Source: Paracamarosporium sp. OC-R06-R3 (taxonomy: Eukaryota > Ascomycota > Dothideomycetes > Pleosporales > Didymosphaeriaceae). Taken from it: DNA of 64,000 nt. The DNA lies in the NCBI GenBank assembly GCA_019828545.1, contig JACVRA010000113.1, positions 62,001 to 126,000 on the forward strand, given 5' to 3'. Both the position numbers and the translations under genes were made by a program. Positions 45,172 through 56,946 of the stretch are shown here, piece after piece. The notes under the pieces are model-generated. The model was not told the origin of the DNA. It did not search any database and saw nothing but the letters and a program-made list of their open reading frames with translations. The number at the start of each line of letters is the position of its first letter. The first letter of the stretch is position 1.

Positions 45172-48100
45172 ATGAACTCGTCGCTGCCTGTCGCATCTGC
45201 CATTAACGGCATCGAGTTCCAATTCTTCTCTGCGCAGGACATCAGAACCGTCTCGGTGAAGCGCATAATAAACCCGACCACCTTCGACTCGTTACTGCAC
45301 CCGGTTCCTGGAGGCTTGCACGATGCTGCCTTGGGGGCTTTCTTGGATAACCTGTAAGCTCTCCCAGGAAAAGCAATGCAGCCAGACTGACTTGATAGGT
45401 GTGCGACCTGCGGCCTCAGCACACTGAACGGCTGTCCGGGTCACTGCGGGCATATCGAGCTTCCCGTCCCAGTATACCACATCAGCTTCCTCGACCAGCT
45501 CCTGCGCATACTCCGAGGCAAGTGCTGCTACTGCCACCACTTCAAGCTCTCCCGCGTTCAGGTCAATGAATATGCCGCCAAGCTTCGACTGTTGCGACAT
45601 GGGTTGGTAGAGGAGGCAAACGGCATGCACGAACACATCGACGTCAACAAGGGGAAGACAAGCAAACCAGTCGACTCGGACGACGATGAGGATGAAGACG
45701 GCATCATTGCCGAGCGAAATAGCTATGTCAAGAAGTGCTTGAAGCGTGCGGGTATCTCCAAGAACGATGCGCATTCGCGTAAGAACAAAACTGAGGCTGT
45801 TTCCGACGCTAGGCGACAGGTCGTTAAAGAGTTCTATGCCGCCATAGGACCAGGCAAGAAGTGCAGGAATTGTCAGGGCGTCAATCCCACGTTTCGCAAG
45901 GATCGGGGTGTCAAGATATTTCGTAGAAATCTCAGCGAGAAGGAGAGAATCCAGATGGCCACATTAGAGAAGAGAATGGAAAACCCATTGGACATACTGC
46001 GGCGAAGAGACGAGAAGGCCAAGAAACAGCACGTCCACGATGATGAGGGAGTGGCAGACCTTTCCGAAGAGGACGAGATCGCCGAGATACTCGACGCGCA
46101 AGAAGCCGATGGGAGCTTAGTAGCGTCTGAGTCCATGACAGCTTCCAAGACAAAACCTCGGTCTGCAGTGGCTGCGCGAGACAACGTGCAAGAATACATC
46201 AACGCCGCTGAAGTCCACGCCCACATGGTGTTATTGTTCGAAAACGAAGCCGAAATCTTGCGGTTGCTTTACAGTCCCTATGCGCGGTCCAAATCATCTT
46301 TGGCTGAGGTGACCGCAGACATGTTCTTTTTCAGGAACGTGATCGTCCCACCCAATAAATATAGGATGGAGGATAAGACAGGAGATTCAATCGCCGAGAA
46401 CCCAAGGAACTCCCTATACAAGAATGTCCTCAACGCCTGCGAATCAATGCGCCAAATCACACGAGAGATGCGCGGAGCGGAGAATGAAGCGGGCTATCGG
46501 CGACGCGATTTTAGCGATCTTCAGAACATTTGGGTTACCCTCCAAGGTGCTGTCAACTCGTTGGTCGACAAAGACGCGAATCCTGCGTCAGGTCTCGCTG
46601 GGAAGAACAGTGCAGATGGTGTAAAGCAGCTGCTAGAGAAAAAGGAGGGCCTATTCCGCAAGAACATGATGGGTAAGCGGGTCAACTTTGCCGCTCGAAG
46701 TGTCATTTCGCCGGATCCTAATATCGAAACCAATGAAATTGGTGTACCTCCCGTGTTCGCACAGAAGTTAACCTTCCCGGAGCCTGTCACAAATCACAAT
46801 TTCTACGATTTGAAGGAGGCTGTGCTCAACGGACCCGACAAATGGCCGGGAGCTGTCGCTATTGAGAATGAGTACGGTCAAGTCATTTCGCTAAGGAAGA
46901 AAAACTATGAGGAGCGACAAGCCCTGGCCAACCAGTTACTTGCACCTTCTAATGCCTTCATGAATGGATCCAAGAACAAAAAAGTTCATAGGCATTTGAA
47001 CAACGGCGACGTAGTCATCATGAACCGTCAGCCGACGCTCCATAAGCCTTCCATGATGGCACATCGGGCTCGCGTCCTTCCCGGCGAAAGGACGATCCGC
47101 ATGCATTACGCTAACTGCAATACCTACAATGCTGATTTTGATGGTGATGAGATGAACATGCATTTCCCACAGAATGAATTAGCCCGAGCAGAAGCAAATC
47201 TTGTGGCCAACACCGACAATCAGTATCTTTCGGCAACTGCAGGAAAACCTCTTAGAGGTCTGATCCAAGATCACATCTCTATGGCAGTGTGGTTGACAAG
47301 CAAGGACATGTTCTTCACACGTGAGGACTATCAAGAGCTGTTATACTCGTGTCTAAGACCTGAAAGTGGACACACTACCTCAGGTACTTTACTCACTGTC
47401 GAACCCACAATCTGGAAACCTCGGCCGCTGTGGACTGGTAAGCAACTTGTCACCACAGTGTTAAAGAACATCCAGCCAGCAGAGTACCACGGTTTGACCT
47501 TAACTTCAAAATCACAGACCAGTGGAAAACTCTGGGGCCCAGACTCTGAAGAGCAAACAGTCATAATACAAGATGGCGAGTTGCTCTGTGGCATTCTCGA
47601 CAAGAGCCAGATTGGCCCAGCAGGCGGTGGCCTGGTGAATGGCATCTATGAAGCACACGGAGCCAAGTCTGCTGGTCAGGTTCTCAGTGTCCTCGGTCGG
47701 TTGCTAACGAGGTTGCTAAACATGCGCGCATTCTCTTGCGGTGTCGAAGATCTTATTCTTACGCGGGAAGGTGATGAAGCTAGATTACAGGAGCTTAAGA
47801 AAGCGGAAAAAGTCGGATTTGAAGTCGCCTCAAGTTACGTGACACTCGACCCAAGCAAGATTCAACCGACAAATAAGGAGTTGAAGAGGCGGTTGGAACA
47901 AGTGCTGCGAGACGATTCGAAGGCGAAAACGCTCGATATGCTGAATAACGCTGCGTCGGCCAAAATTTCTTCCTCCGTCACCCAAGCTTGTCTTCCGCAT
48001 CAACTTATCAAACTATTTCCAAAGAACCAGATGCAGACCATGACCGGGTCCGGAGCCAAGGGTAGTTTGGTCAACGCCAACCAGATCTCGTGTAATCTGG

Positions 48101-50425
48101 GCCAGCAGGTTCTTGAAGGCCGTCGTGTCCCTGTCATGATCAGTGGCAAGTCGCTTCCATGCTTTAAGCCCTATGAAACCAGTGTCCGAGCCGGAGGTTA
48201 TGTTGTTAACAGGTTTTTGACCGGTATCAGGCCGCAGGAGTACTACTTCCACACCATGGCTGGTCGAGAAGGTCTCATCGATACGGCTGTTAAGACCTCG
48301 CGTTCCGGCTATCTCCAGCGATGTGTCATTAAGGGTCTAGAGGGTCTTCGTGTTGAGTATGATACATCAGTGCGCGACTCGGATGGCAGTATGGTCCAGT
48401 TCCTGTACGGGGAGGACGGGCTCGACACCACGAAACAGAAATACCTCAACGATTTCAAGTTCCAAGCTGAGAACTTCTGGTCTTTAACTGAGTCCCTGCG
48501 CCTTGAGGACTCCTACGGCAAGGTATACAGCGAAGAGGCTACTGAGTTCACCAAATCTGCCTATAAAAAATACAAGAAGAGCGGCAAACTCGCCGCGAAA
48601 GGTCCAGCTCTTGCAGTTTACTCACCTAGTCGTCACAGCGGTAGCACATCGGAGACTTTCTTTGCTGCGAAGAGCGATGTAAGCGATCAATACAACGTGT
48701 TTTTATGTTGCTAACAAGTGGCAGTACTGTGACAAAAATCCTGATGGTCTGATCAAAAAGAAGAAGACAGATGAAACGGGAGATATCCTGCGAAGGAACT
48801 TTGAAAGGATCTTAGACGTCAAATACCTTCGTTCATTAGTCGAACCGGGAGAAGCAGTTGGCGTCGTCGCGGGACAGTCTATTGGCGAACCTTCGACACA
48901 GATGACACTTAACACCTTCCATTTGGCTGGTCACGCTGCCAAAAACGTTACGCTGGGTATCCCACGTCTCCGAGAAATCGTTATGACTGCCAGTGCAAAG
49001 ATCAGCACCCCCTCGATGACGCTATATCCCCACAAGGAGATGTCGATCAGCGACATGGAGAAGTTCACTAAGAGCATCAGCCGGCTTCCCCTTTCATCGG
49101 TATTGGACAAGGTGACCGTGACGGAGAATGTCGGCACCGGCACTCAGTTCTCTCAAGCACGCCAATACAAGATCCGCCTTGACTTCTACCCTGCTAAGGA
49201 GTATACGCAAGAGTACGCAATCCAGGTTCGTGATGTCGCTGAGTCAATCGAGAAGAAGTTCTGCCCGCGTCTACACAAGATGGTCCGAATGGATCTCAAG
49301 AAGAAAGGTGAAAACAGATCACTGTCTACTGCGAGATCAGCAGGCGTTCCTGCCATCGGTGAAGCCTCTGGCAACATTGAGCAACAGACCGTTCGCCAAG
49401 ATGATGCTGGCGGGGAGGGTGGCAGAGACGACGACGTGATGAGCGACGACGGGGAAGCCGAAGGCGATGCGACTGATGCTAAGCAGCGAGGCAGGCGTGA
49501 AGACAGCGTTGAATTTGATGCTCCTGAAGAAGGCGAGCAAACTGCAGAAGACGCAGATGCAGAAAGCGAGGACGAAACCTACGGTGGCAGCCCCAAGCCC
49601 TCGCGCGCATCTACTCCTGAACTAGGCTCTGACGACGAAGACGCCGAACCTCTTATTCCTCGCGAAGAGTCTTCCGAGATCCGAGAAGGCCGTGTCTGCC
49701 ACACTTGCGCTGACATCTCCGCCTTCAAATTCGATGACAAAGCTGGCGCGTACTGCGAAATAACGTTCGAGTATAGCGTTCACACCCCCAAGCTCCTCAT
49801 GTTGAACCATGTCGAAGCCGCCGCCGACTTTGCAACCATCCACGTCATCCCTGGTATCACCAGCGCCGTGCTTGTTTCCAAAGACTCGAATACAGGGAAA
49901 GATTTGGACGAGCCGTACATTCTTACCGAAGGGTCCAACTTGATTGCTATGCGCGAGTTTGGCCACATCATTGACACATCTCGCATCGCTACCAATGACA
50001 TTCACTCTATGCTTCAGCTCTACGGTGTTGAAGCGTGCCGTGCCTCTATCGTCAAAGAGATACACGCCGTCTTCAGCGGACACGGTATCAGCGTCGACCA
50101 ACGGCATTTGAATCTTATCGCTGATACGATGACGAAAGGTGGTGGCTTTACTCCCTTCAACCGGATCGGCATGAGAGGTAATCCGTCACCGTTCATGAAG
50201 ATGAGCTTCGAGACTACAGTGGGGTTCTTGAAGGATGCAGTGCTGGAGAGGGACTGGGATGAACTTAAGAACCCAAGTTCGAGGATCGTGGTGGGAAGGC
50301 TGGGAACTGTGGGCACGGGCAGCTTTGATGTGCTTGCCCCTGTTCTTGTGCAAGATCTGCTTAGCGAGGAGGTCATGGATGGGGTTGAACAGGAGGATGA
50401 GGATGTTGAGATGGATGATGCGTAA
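45172..50425 (+). CDS. RPA190: RNA polymerase I largest subunit, three exons
   Basis: Catalytic subunit of the rRNA-transcribing polymerase in the nucleolus. Exons 45172-45353, 45399-48678, 48725-50425, giving 1720 residues (yeast 1664). The start is M-N-S-S-L-P, with N-G-I-E-F-Q-F-F after it. Seen: the zinc-binding C-A-T-C-G-L...C-P-G-H-C-G-H at about 62-80; C-R-N-C; lid/rudder region R-R-R-D-F-S; the active-site magnesium loop [13 protein letters not shown] with Asp 640, 642 and 644; the bridge-helix-side [15 protein letters not shown]; and, after intron 2, [18 protein letters not shown]. An acidic insert ([11 protein letters not shown]) typical of Pol I lies in the C-terminal third. Confidence 0.97.
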
Positions 50426-50867
50426 TGTACGGTATTCTGTTCTGGCGCTAAAGGGCATGGACGGGGTTCTGGGAGTACTGCTTTATTGATTTAAAGCGTA
50501 TGTAAAAGTTGGAGTTGATTATCCTAAGCCACTGCTAGATAAAGAAGAGAAATTATTGCATTCACATCGAAGCATATCTTGTCTTGTCACTCTATCTTTT
50601 CTATGATTGAACTGTCTTCACACACTTCAATGTCTTGGTCACAGTCCGTGCTCTTAGCTTGTCCGCTGAACTTGCTTCCCTCTATGTAATTAGGCTCAAC
50701 CCATATGAATAGTGTGGCTTGTTGATCGCTGAAACATCGGACGCAAATCCATTTATGTTGACCGTATTTAATACTCCACACCTAAGTCTAAGGTTGACAG
50801 ATTTATAGCATTCACGAACGAAGACATGCCCTTACGTTTCTAAGCACTCTCTATCAACCATGTTTCC
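50426..50867. other. Convergent 3' region
   Basis: Between the ends of RPA190 (+) and the VPS62-like gene (-). AT-rich, no gene seen. Confidence 0.45.
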
Positions 50868-52426
50868 CTATCCCACTACCTCACCACTAACCTTCACCTT
50901 CGTAACATCTTTCTTTTTCCCGAAACAATTCAACTTTCCCAGCCACTGCTTGACGGCCCAACCTGCATCCAGACTACTACGCACCCTCTGCCCGGCACTC
51001 CACTGATTCTGAAGCCAGACCTCCTTCCTATCGAGCTGCTTATCTACCGGTCCTGCTGGCCCCCTAATTTTCTGTCGGCTTTTATAGTTTCACGAGCTTC
51101 ATGAACACAGCACTTACCCGACGAACTTCTTGTTTCCAAGCAAGCTCTTCTGCCGCTTGTCGCTCGAGGGGTATTCTTCGTCACCCCACCTACCCTTGTA
51201 GTACAGCCAGCCTGTCGGTGCGTCTGGCGTTGGCGCGATGGGTTCGAAAGTTTTGGTTGAGGGAGTATAGGTGTAGTAGTATGCTGAGAAGATAGGGTCG
51301 TAAAGTGGACCGGCGTCTGTCTCGTCGACTAAGAGGAGTGATGTGGTTAGATTGACATTGGGTATCGTGTGATCGTGGGTGCCAGGTGTGGGGTAGAGAG
51401 CGTGGGAGCCATTGGCTGCGAAGGAGAGAGGCTAGATGTTGAAATTAGTTAGACAGGGGTGGGACAAGAGAAAGAGAAGAAGCTTCTTAGCTTACTCGTT
51501 TTCCGGATGCGTCTTTAAGGACCGTGGAGAAAGCGTATGCGGAGCCATTTGCGTGCTGCGAGTACCATATTGCTTTAGGTACGCCGTTGACAAACCGGAT
51601 CATATTGTGTTCCCTTTACCTACGGTTAATGCTGAAGTTTCCTGAAGATGATGGAGGATGTATGTACCAATCACCAACATGGTCGCCTCTTCATGTCAAT
51701 CTGCAATTCTAACCGGCATTACGCGTAGTTGTGACTTACCAAGTTGATTCCCCAATACTACCCCACCCCAATTAAATGCCCAGAAATACATGTAGAATGC
51801 ATCTACCAAACCATTGCCCTTGTCTACCACAATGATTGCACATGTTTTCTCAGTTCCAGTGCCACCGTTGGCATCAGTCTGTATGCCGTTCAGCCATGCC
51901 GGATTCGTGGTGATGTCCGCAATGCTCGTAAGATATACATCCTCCCCGTCTTTCGCCCCAACACTATCCAGTTGGTCGAGATTAGTCAGTGTAAGCGGTA
52001 GAGTGGTGGGAATAACATCCTTGAGCGCAATTTGCGGATGCGTGTTAGCAAGGGTAGTAGCGGGCGAGGAGGGGCGGTATGGGTCGCCTGTAAAAAGGTG
52101 GACGATAGGCGCTAAATGAATGTCAGTGGTGAAACATGCGATCTGGGCTTCCCGTAGGCAGTGTAGATTAAAAATAATGACTGGGTCCGGTCCTTCATAG
52201 CGCCGGGAAGTAGATCAGTAGAAGCCACTGTAAATAAAACTACATGCGACAGTTCTCAACAGTACCAAGTGCGGGGGCAGATACAAGTGGTTGGAGAAGG
52301 TTTCCGAGTGCCGGCGATACGGTCCGATGGGGGCCTCTTGTATATGGGTGGAAGACGTTCCGCCTTACCATGGTCGCGGACATACTGTGGTACAGCCACC
52401 TCTGCTGAATGTCCTTGCTTCGCCAT
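50868..52426 (-). CDS. VPS62: VPS62-like protein, six exons
   Basis: Homologue of the fungal vacuolar-protein-sorting-associated VPS62 family; molecular role poorly known. Exons 52426-52369, 52111-51740, 51686-51668, 51613-51496, 51431-51118, 51063-50868 join to 358 residues. Support is the continuous family pattern across all junctions: P-Q-Y-V-R-D-H|A-P-I-V-H-L, D-V-Y-L-T-S-I, N-P-A-W-L-N-G, V-D-A-F-Y-M-Y-F-W-A-F-N-W-G-G, G-N-Q-L|G-D-H-V-G-D-W|E-H-N-M-I-R-F, W-Y-S-Q-H-A-N-G, N-G-S-H-A-L-Y, G-T-H-D-H-T-I-P, S-A-Y-Y-Y, G-R-W-G-D. Exon 3 is a 19-base microexon. Intron 1 is 257 bases, so the first exon (19 codons, ATG at 52426) is the least certain part; no signal peptide is seen with it. Confidence 0.85.
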
Positions 52427-55400
52427 CTATAGTGATATTTCGGACAAGCGTATGCAGTAAAGGTAGGTGTATGAGATCTCGCGTCTTGTAGGGGAGAAGG
52501 CTACCATTATGGTGCTCTTACAAGTCTGCGTGATCTCACAAACTCGCCATGTGGCCACGAAGACCTGTGCCAGCTGTACATAGAAGGAGGTACTCGCTAC
52601 AATAGCGACAAATGACTTCTTTCTCGTAAAAACGACAAACGAGAGGAATACTTGACAGCCTATGAGTCGTGAACGCGGAGTTTCCATCAGCCGCGGCTGG
52701 AGTACTGGCCTGTAATACTATTGTGCTCACGAGCTTCCTTCTTTGGTCATGCTCATATCTCGAATTTTGCTGTGAGCACGATGGTGTTGACCTGATATAG
52801 TTCCGGTGTCCGAAATGCGAACACGATAGGCTTATCGCATGACATCAGTCGCACAGCGTCTGTACAAAAGCATTCCATACGGTGGCTGCATCCGTAATGC
52901 TACACATTTACAGGCGTGCTTGACGAACGATGATTGATCGTCACTGCTCTTAGCTTGAGTTTAGTATATGGCAGTGGTTTTCCATCTGCCGTGTTAGGGG
53001 TGCAAAGCGCTTGATGCGCGGACAGACTTCGTGGAGAATTTGTGGATTTGGTAAACGGTATGGCAGACGCGGCTGAGCAGCGCCCTGAATTGCCATTCGG
53101 CATCGCTGTGGAATTCCGCCATGTGCCCCAGTATATGACATGAAGTAGGCCGTATATGATGACGCATAACGCGCATCCCGGGGTCATCTTACACCACAGC
53201 TGCACCCTGGCTAGCACCCTTCATGGTCACATGTGGGTGTAGGGCGACCGTCCGCCTAGCTTTGGATGCTTGCTTTTACCGCTCAAACAAGACCGGTGAA
53301 GATGGGCATTGCAATAACGCAGGTGGGTGATGATTGGATTCTGACAGCGCCAGGCTATTCTAGCGAAGCAGTCTAGCTAAATACGCCAGCTGTTTCTGAT
53401 TGGCTAGGAGCATGGTCACGTTCACTGCTCACAGCTTATGCGAAATTCGTTTGCGATAAGCAGATTGTAGATTTAGCAAGCTTCTCAACATTGCCATGCT
53501 CGACGACTATGCGGGATCTATGCTAAACGAATACGTACCTTGGCTGCGTCCTGCAGCACTGGGGATGACATCCACCCTTGACTCGGGGACCATCGGGACG
53601 GCTATGTTAAAGTCCGAAAGCCGAAGCCATCTGACGAAGCTGGGTAGATAGCATGGTTGCCGGCTTGGCTTTGCAAAGAAACAGCTGCCATGGCTGAGGC
53701 ACTGCGGTTGAAGCACAATCAAAATATCGAAGGACGTGGCCACGTGCAAACGGAGGCGGTGTCACATGTCCGGTCTAGACTCAAAACCTCGTCGTCTCAG
53801 CTACCTGATCCTACATAGTAGTGCGAAGCTATCGTCTGATTTGCTTAATCCCGTGTACAAACAAGGTATGTGCTACAAGTCCGGGCGCTGCCAGCGGCAA
53901 CTTGCCCATGTACAATAGTCAACAGCCTTGCCATCCATATCAAAGCTTATGCAAGCATCAAGCGCGTATGACTTTGGAGCGATCTCGACTGATGACTCGA
54001 GCGGGCTTGCGAAGGCGATGCGGGATTCGAAGATTACGGTGGAGCTCTGATACGCAACATGGACAATGCTACGCTTGAAGTGACGGTTGACTAGAGCAGC
54101 GCAAGTGCGGGAGGATGAGGCGAGCTGACTGCAGACAAACAATATCGCGATATGGTTTAGTCGAAGGATTGCGGCTCCTGGAAGAGACCGAAAGCGGGGT
54201 TATTTTACTAAGCTTCATCAAAACTCCTAATTGACAGCAGACTCGATATCAGGCTTATGTTGTAGTAATTTGTGACGGTGTCAAACGAATCCATGAACAT
54301 CGGAAGTTATCGTTGCTTATCGTTAAACGTGAGAAACAAGAGCAGTTGATATATGGGACTGGAGCTGGTGGATATGCCTCTGCAGTGCATCGTGTGTAGA
54401 AGATGACGCAGCTTTTACCGCAGCGGCTTGCTACGGCGTGAAGGGTCCAGAGATTGTTCTTGCAGGATTACAAATGATGCACAGAGTCGAGTACACGTGA
54501 CAGAGACGCAAAGCAAACCACAGCATGTGTGACCCAGCTTATGTCTTACTTTACACAAAAGCGATTACTCAGAAAAACAATCCTTTCATCGTGTGCAGAA
54601 CATGAAGATGAAGTATAGACATATGTCATGTGAGTAGTTCAACATCTTTACAAGCGGAAGTGCAACTGTAGAAGCGTAATGGTAGGACGCCATACGATAT
54701 ATGAGCATGTGCAAAGAAGTTTGAAGCGCGCAAACCTGCTTGCGAACCTAGAAATATCCAATAGTGAAGACCACAACATCAAGCCCTTGCTCACTGTGGC
54801 AGTCCTTGAACAGTAATCAAAAGGACCATACAGAAAGCAACACATGTTAATAGCTGCATACTATGAACAACTATACGTCTCTTCTTTAGGGACGATATTC
54901 GTTTGATGCACCAATACCTGTCTTATGATCATTCGCGTGACTTTCCAGCACCGTTCGCCCACCATGATTGGCGCATTGTAGTACTTCTTGGAACTGCAGT
55001 GTCTCCACAGTTTTGATTGTTTCGTTGGTAAAGGTGAGGCTAAGAGGCCGGACTCCGGCCGTTGAAGACTGAACAGTTGAAGACACACCTTCCTAATATA
55101 GGATCTTTACCCGTCCACACATAGCGGCCAAATGTTAATTCCAACCTCAACATCATAGCACGGTATCGGAAAGTTAGTATTTTTGACTGTCCGACGGGAG
55201 ACTGTTGTATCTATAATAACTCTGCTGGCGATATCAAAGCTTTCATCAAGTAAGGTCAAATCTTGAGCTTGAACAAAAGTATAGTGATACTAAGTTATTA
55301 GTGAAAGGCGTATGAGAACGCGATGTACCCGAGGAACTGGGCGGTTTGCAGAGCGAGTGTTGAAGGCTATGGACTCCGTGCAAGTTCCGGGATTTCTTGC

Positions 55401-55807
55401 GGGGCTGTCAAAAGATGACATATAAATTGCAATACATAATTCGATAGAAAGTGCCTAACGCTAGTAGTAAGTCACGGACATTCTCCATGATACTTGAGAA
55501 ACTGAACTAACTTCGGTCAAGTCGGCCAAATGAAAGCGTTCAAACTTCTCCAACAACATGTCGCTACGATTTCATAGCACCGCAGATTACTATATCGTCA
55601 AGAGATGTCTCGATAAACGAAATAAAGACCCCAAATTTGACTTCTGTCTCAGACTGAAAGAGCTTTCTGACGGCCACGCTGTTAAAAACCACAGGGTATT
55701 ACCATATACAGAGTACCAGCCCCAAGTTCCACCTTCCGTACTCTGCTGACTTTGAAGAACAATACTACTCTTTCGGTGCGCTGAGCAAAGGTACATCGTA
55801 GAGCGTC
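52427..55807. other. Long intergenic region with no supported gene
   Basis: 3.4 kb of short frames. One minus-strand frame at 54886-55086 (67 codons) has balanced, protein-like composition (S-L-T-F-T-N-E-T-I-K-T-V-E-T-L) but I could not attach it to upstream exons. No terminal repeats, transposase or RNA gene seen. Confidence 0.4.
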
Positions 55808-56946
55808 TTAGCTTTGTATGACCTGCCTCCAATTTTTTCGCCGTTGCAACTCCACGATCTGTTGAGCCACATCGGTCAGCGTGTCCTCAACCCTACGATA
55901 CTGTACAAGACCTAAGATGGTGCCAGCGAGTTGGGTGTCAGATAGTCCAACTTGTGGATAGCCGGAAGCTTGCCGTCGCGGTGGCGAGCCATCAGAGCCA
56001 ACACGGCCTGCAAGTTCCGGAAAGCGGCTGACTAGAAGTTGCGCGATCATCGTTCCAGAGGGCATGACACCTGCAGATATCATAAATCGTCTGTTACCGG
56101 CTTGTGGAATAAACGCTGATTGAACACTGGCGACTGCAAGATCCTAGCATAGCGTAAGCACTCAACGTTAGTATCACCTCCTAAAAGCAGATAACTCACT
56201 CTGACATCCGTGTAGTAGTCAATACCATAAGGAGGCGACCTCATACGCTCATGTGAGTCGTTGCTACAGATGTTCCATATCCGTCGGTTTGCCTCCTGCA
56301 GATCCGACGAATTCTCCAAAGGTCGCATCTGGGGCCCATAAACACTAGGCGCGGCGACGTAAACAAGCTGGAATCGAGCTCGAGCCTCTCGCATCCAGTT
56401 CCAGATCGCAGAGTATACAATGTTGTCGCTTGCTTGGCTGGTTGCAAGAATATAATCAGGGTCAACCTCCGAAGCTCGAGTGGAAGCGGGCTGGTACGGA
56501 TTGTAAGGACCTGAATCCGGCTCTACCAACCATCGAGCGAAGGGCGACAGTGAGGTGGTGATAACCACTCTGTGTACCCTTGAGTTCATCATGTTTATCG
56601 ATCTCAAAACATTGAGCAGGCACTCGGTCTGAAGGTTGACAAAGCGGGCGAGGCAGTCGGCCTCTTCGGAATGATCTGTCGCAGTATGGATTATCGTATC
56701 GAAAGGCTCCGGTTGATCGCGAAGCGAGTCCTCAAATGCACCTGGTTGAGAGAGTCTGCTTCGGGGTACGATGGCAATCTCTAGCCACGGATAACGGGTC
56801 GCTGGATACTGCTGCCTCAAGAAGTGGACTTGCTCATGGGAGCCCACCACAGCCCGAACCGAGACATCATAGGCGAGTAACTGGTTGAGAGTGCGGGAAC
56901 CGATGAGTGTGTCGGCGCCTGTAATGAGAATGCGTCTCCTTGACAT
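55808..56946 (-). CDS. NAD(P)-binding reductase, extended SDR type, two exons
   Basis: Probable NADPH-dependent ketone/aldehyde reductase of the dihydroflavonol-reductase-like extended SDR group; substrate unknown. Exons 56946-56200 and 56143-55808, giving 360 residues. Start at 56946 (M-S-R-R-R-I-L-I-T-G) places the nucleotide-binding G-A-D-T-L-I-G near residue 12; the frame is open upstream but lacks family features. Seen: V-R-A-V-V-G after the second strand; T-I-I-H-T-A-T-D in the NNAG-like position; V-V-I-T-T-S-L-S. The usual Y-x-x-x-K is not obvious: Y-S-A-I-W lies where it would be, so the catalytic Lys may be missing. That makes it either a divergent enzyme or a non-catalytic, NmrA-like sensor. 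Confidence 0.75.
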
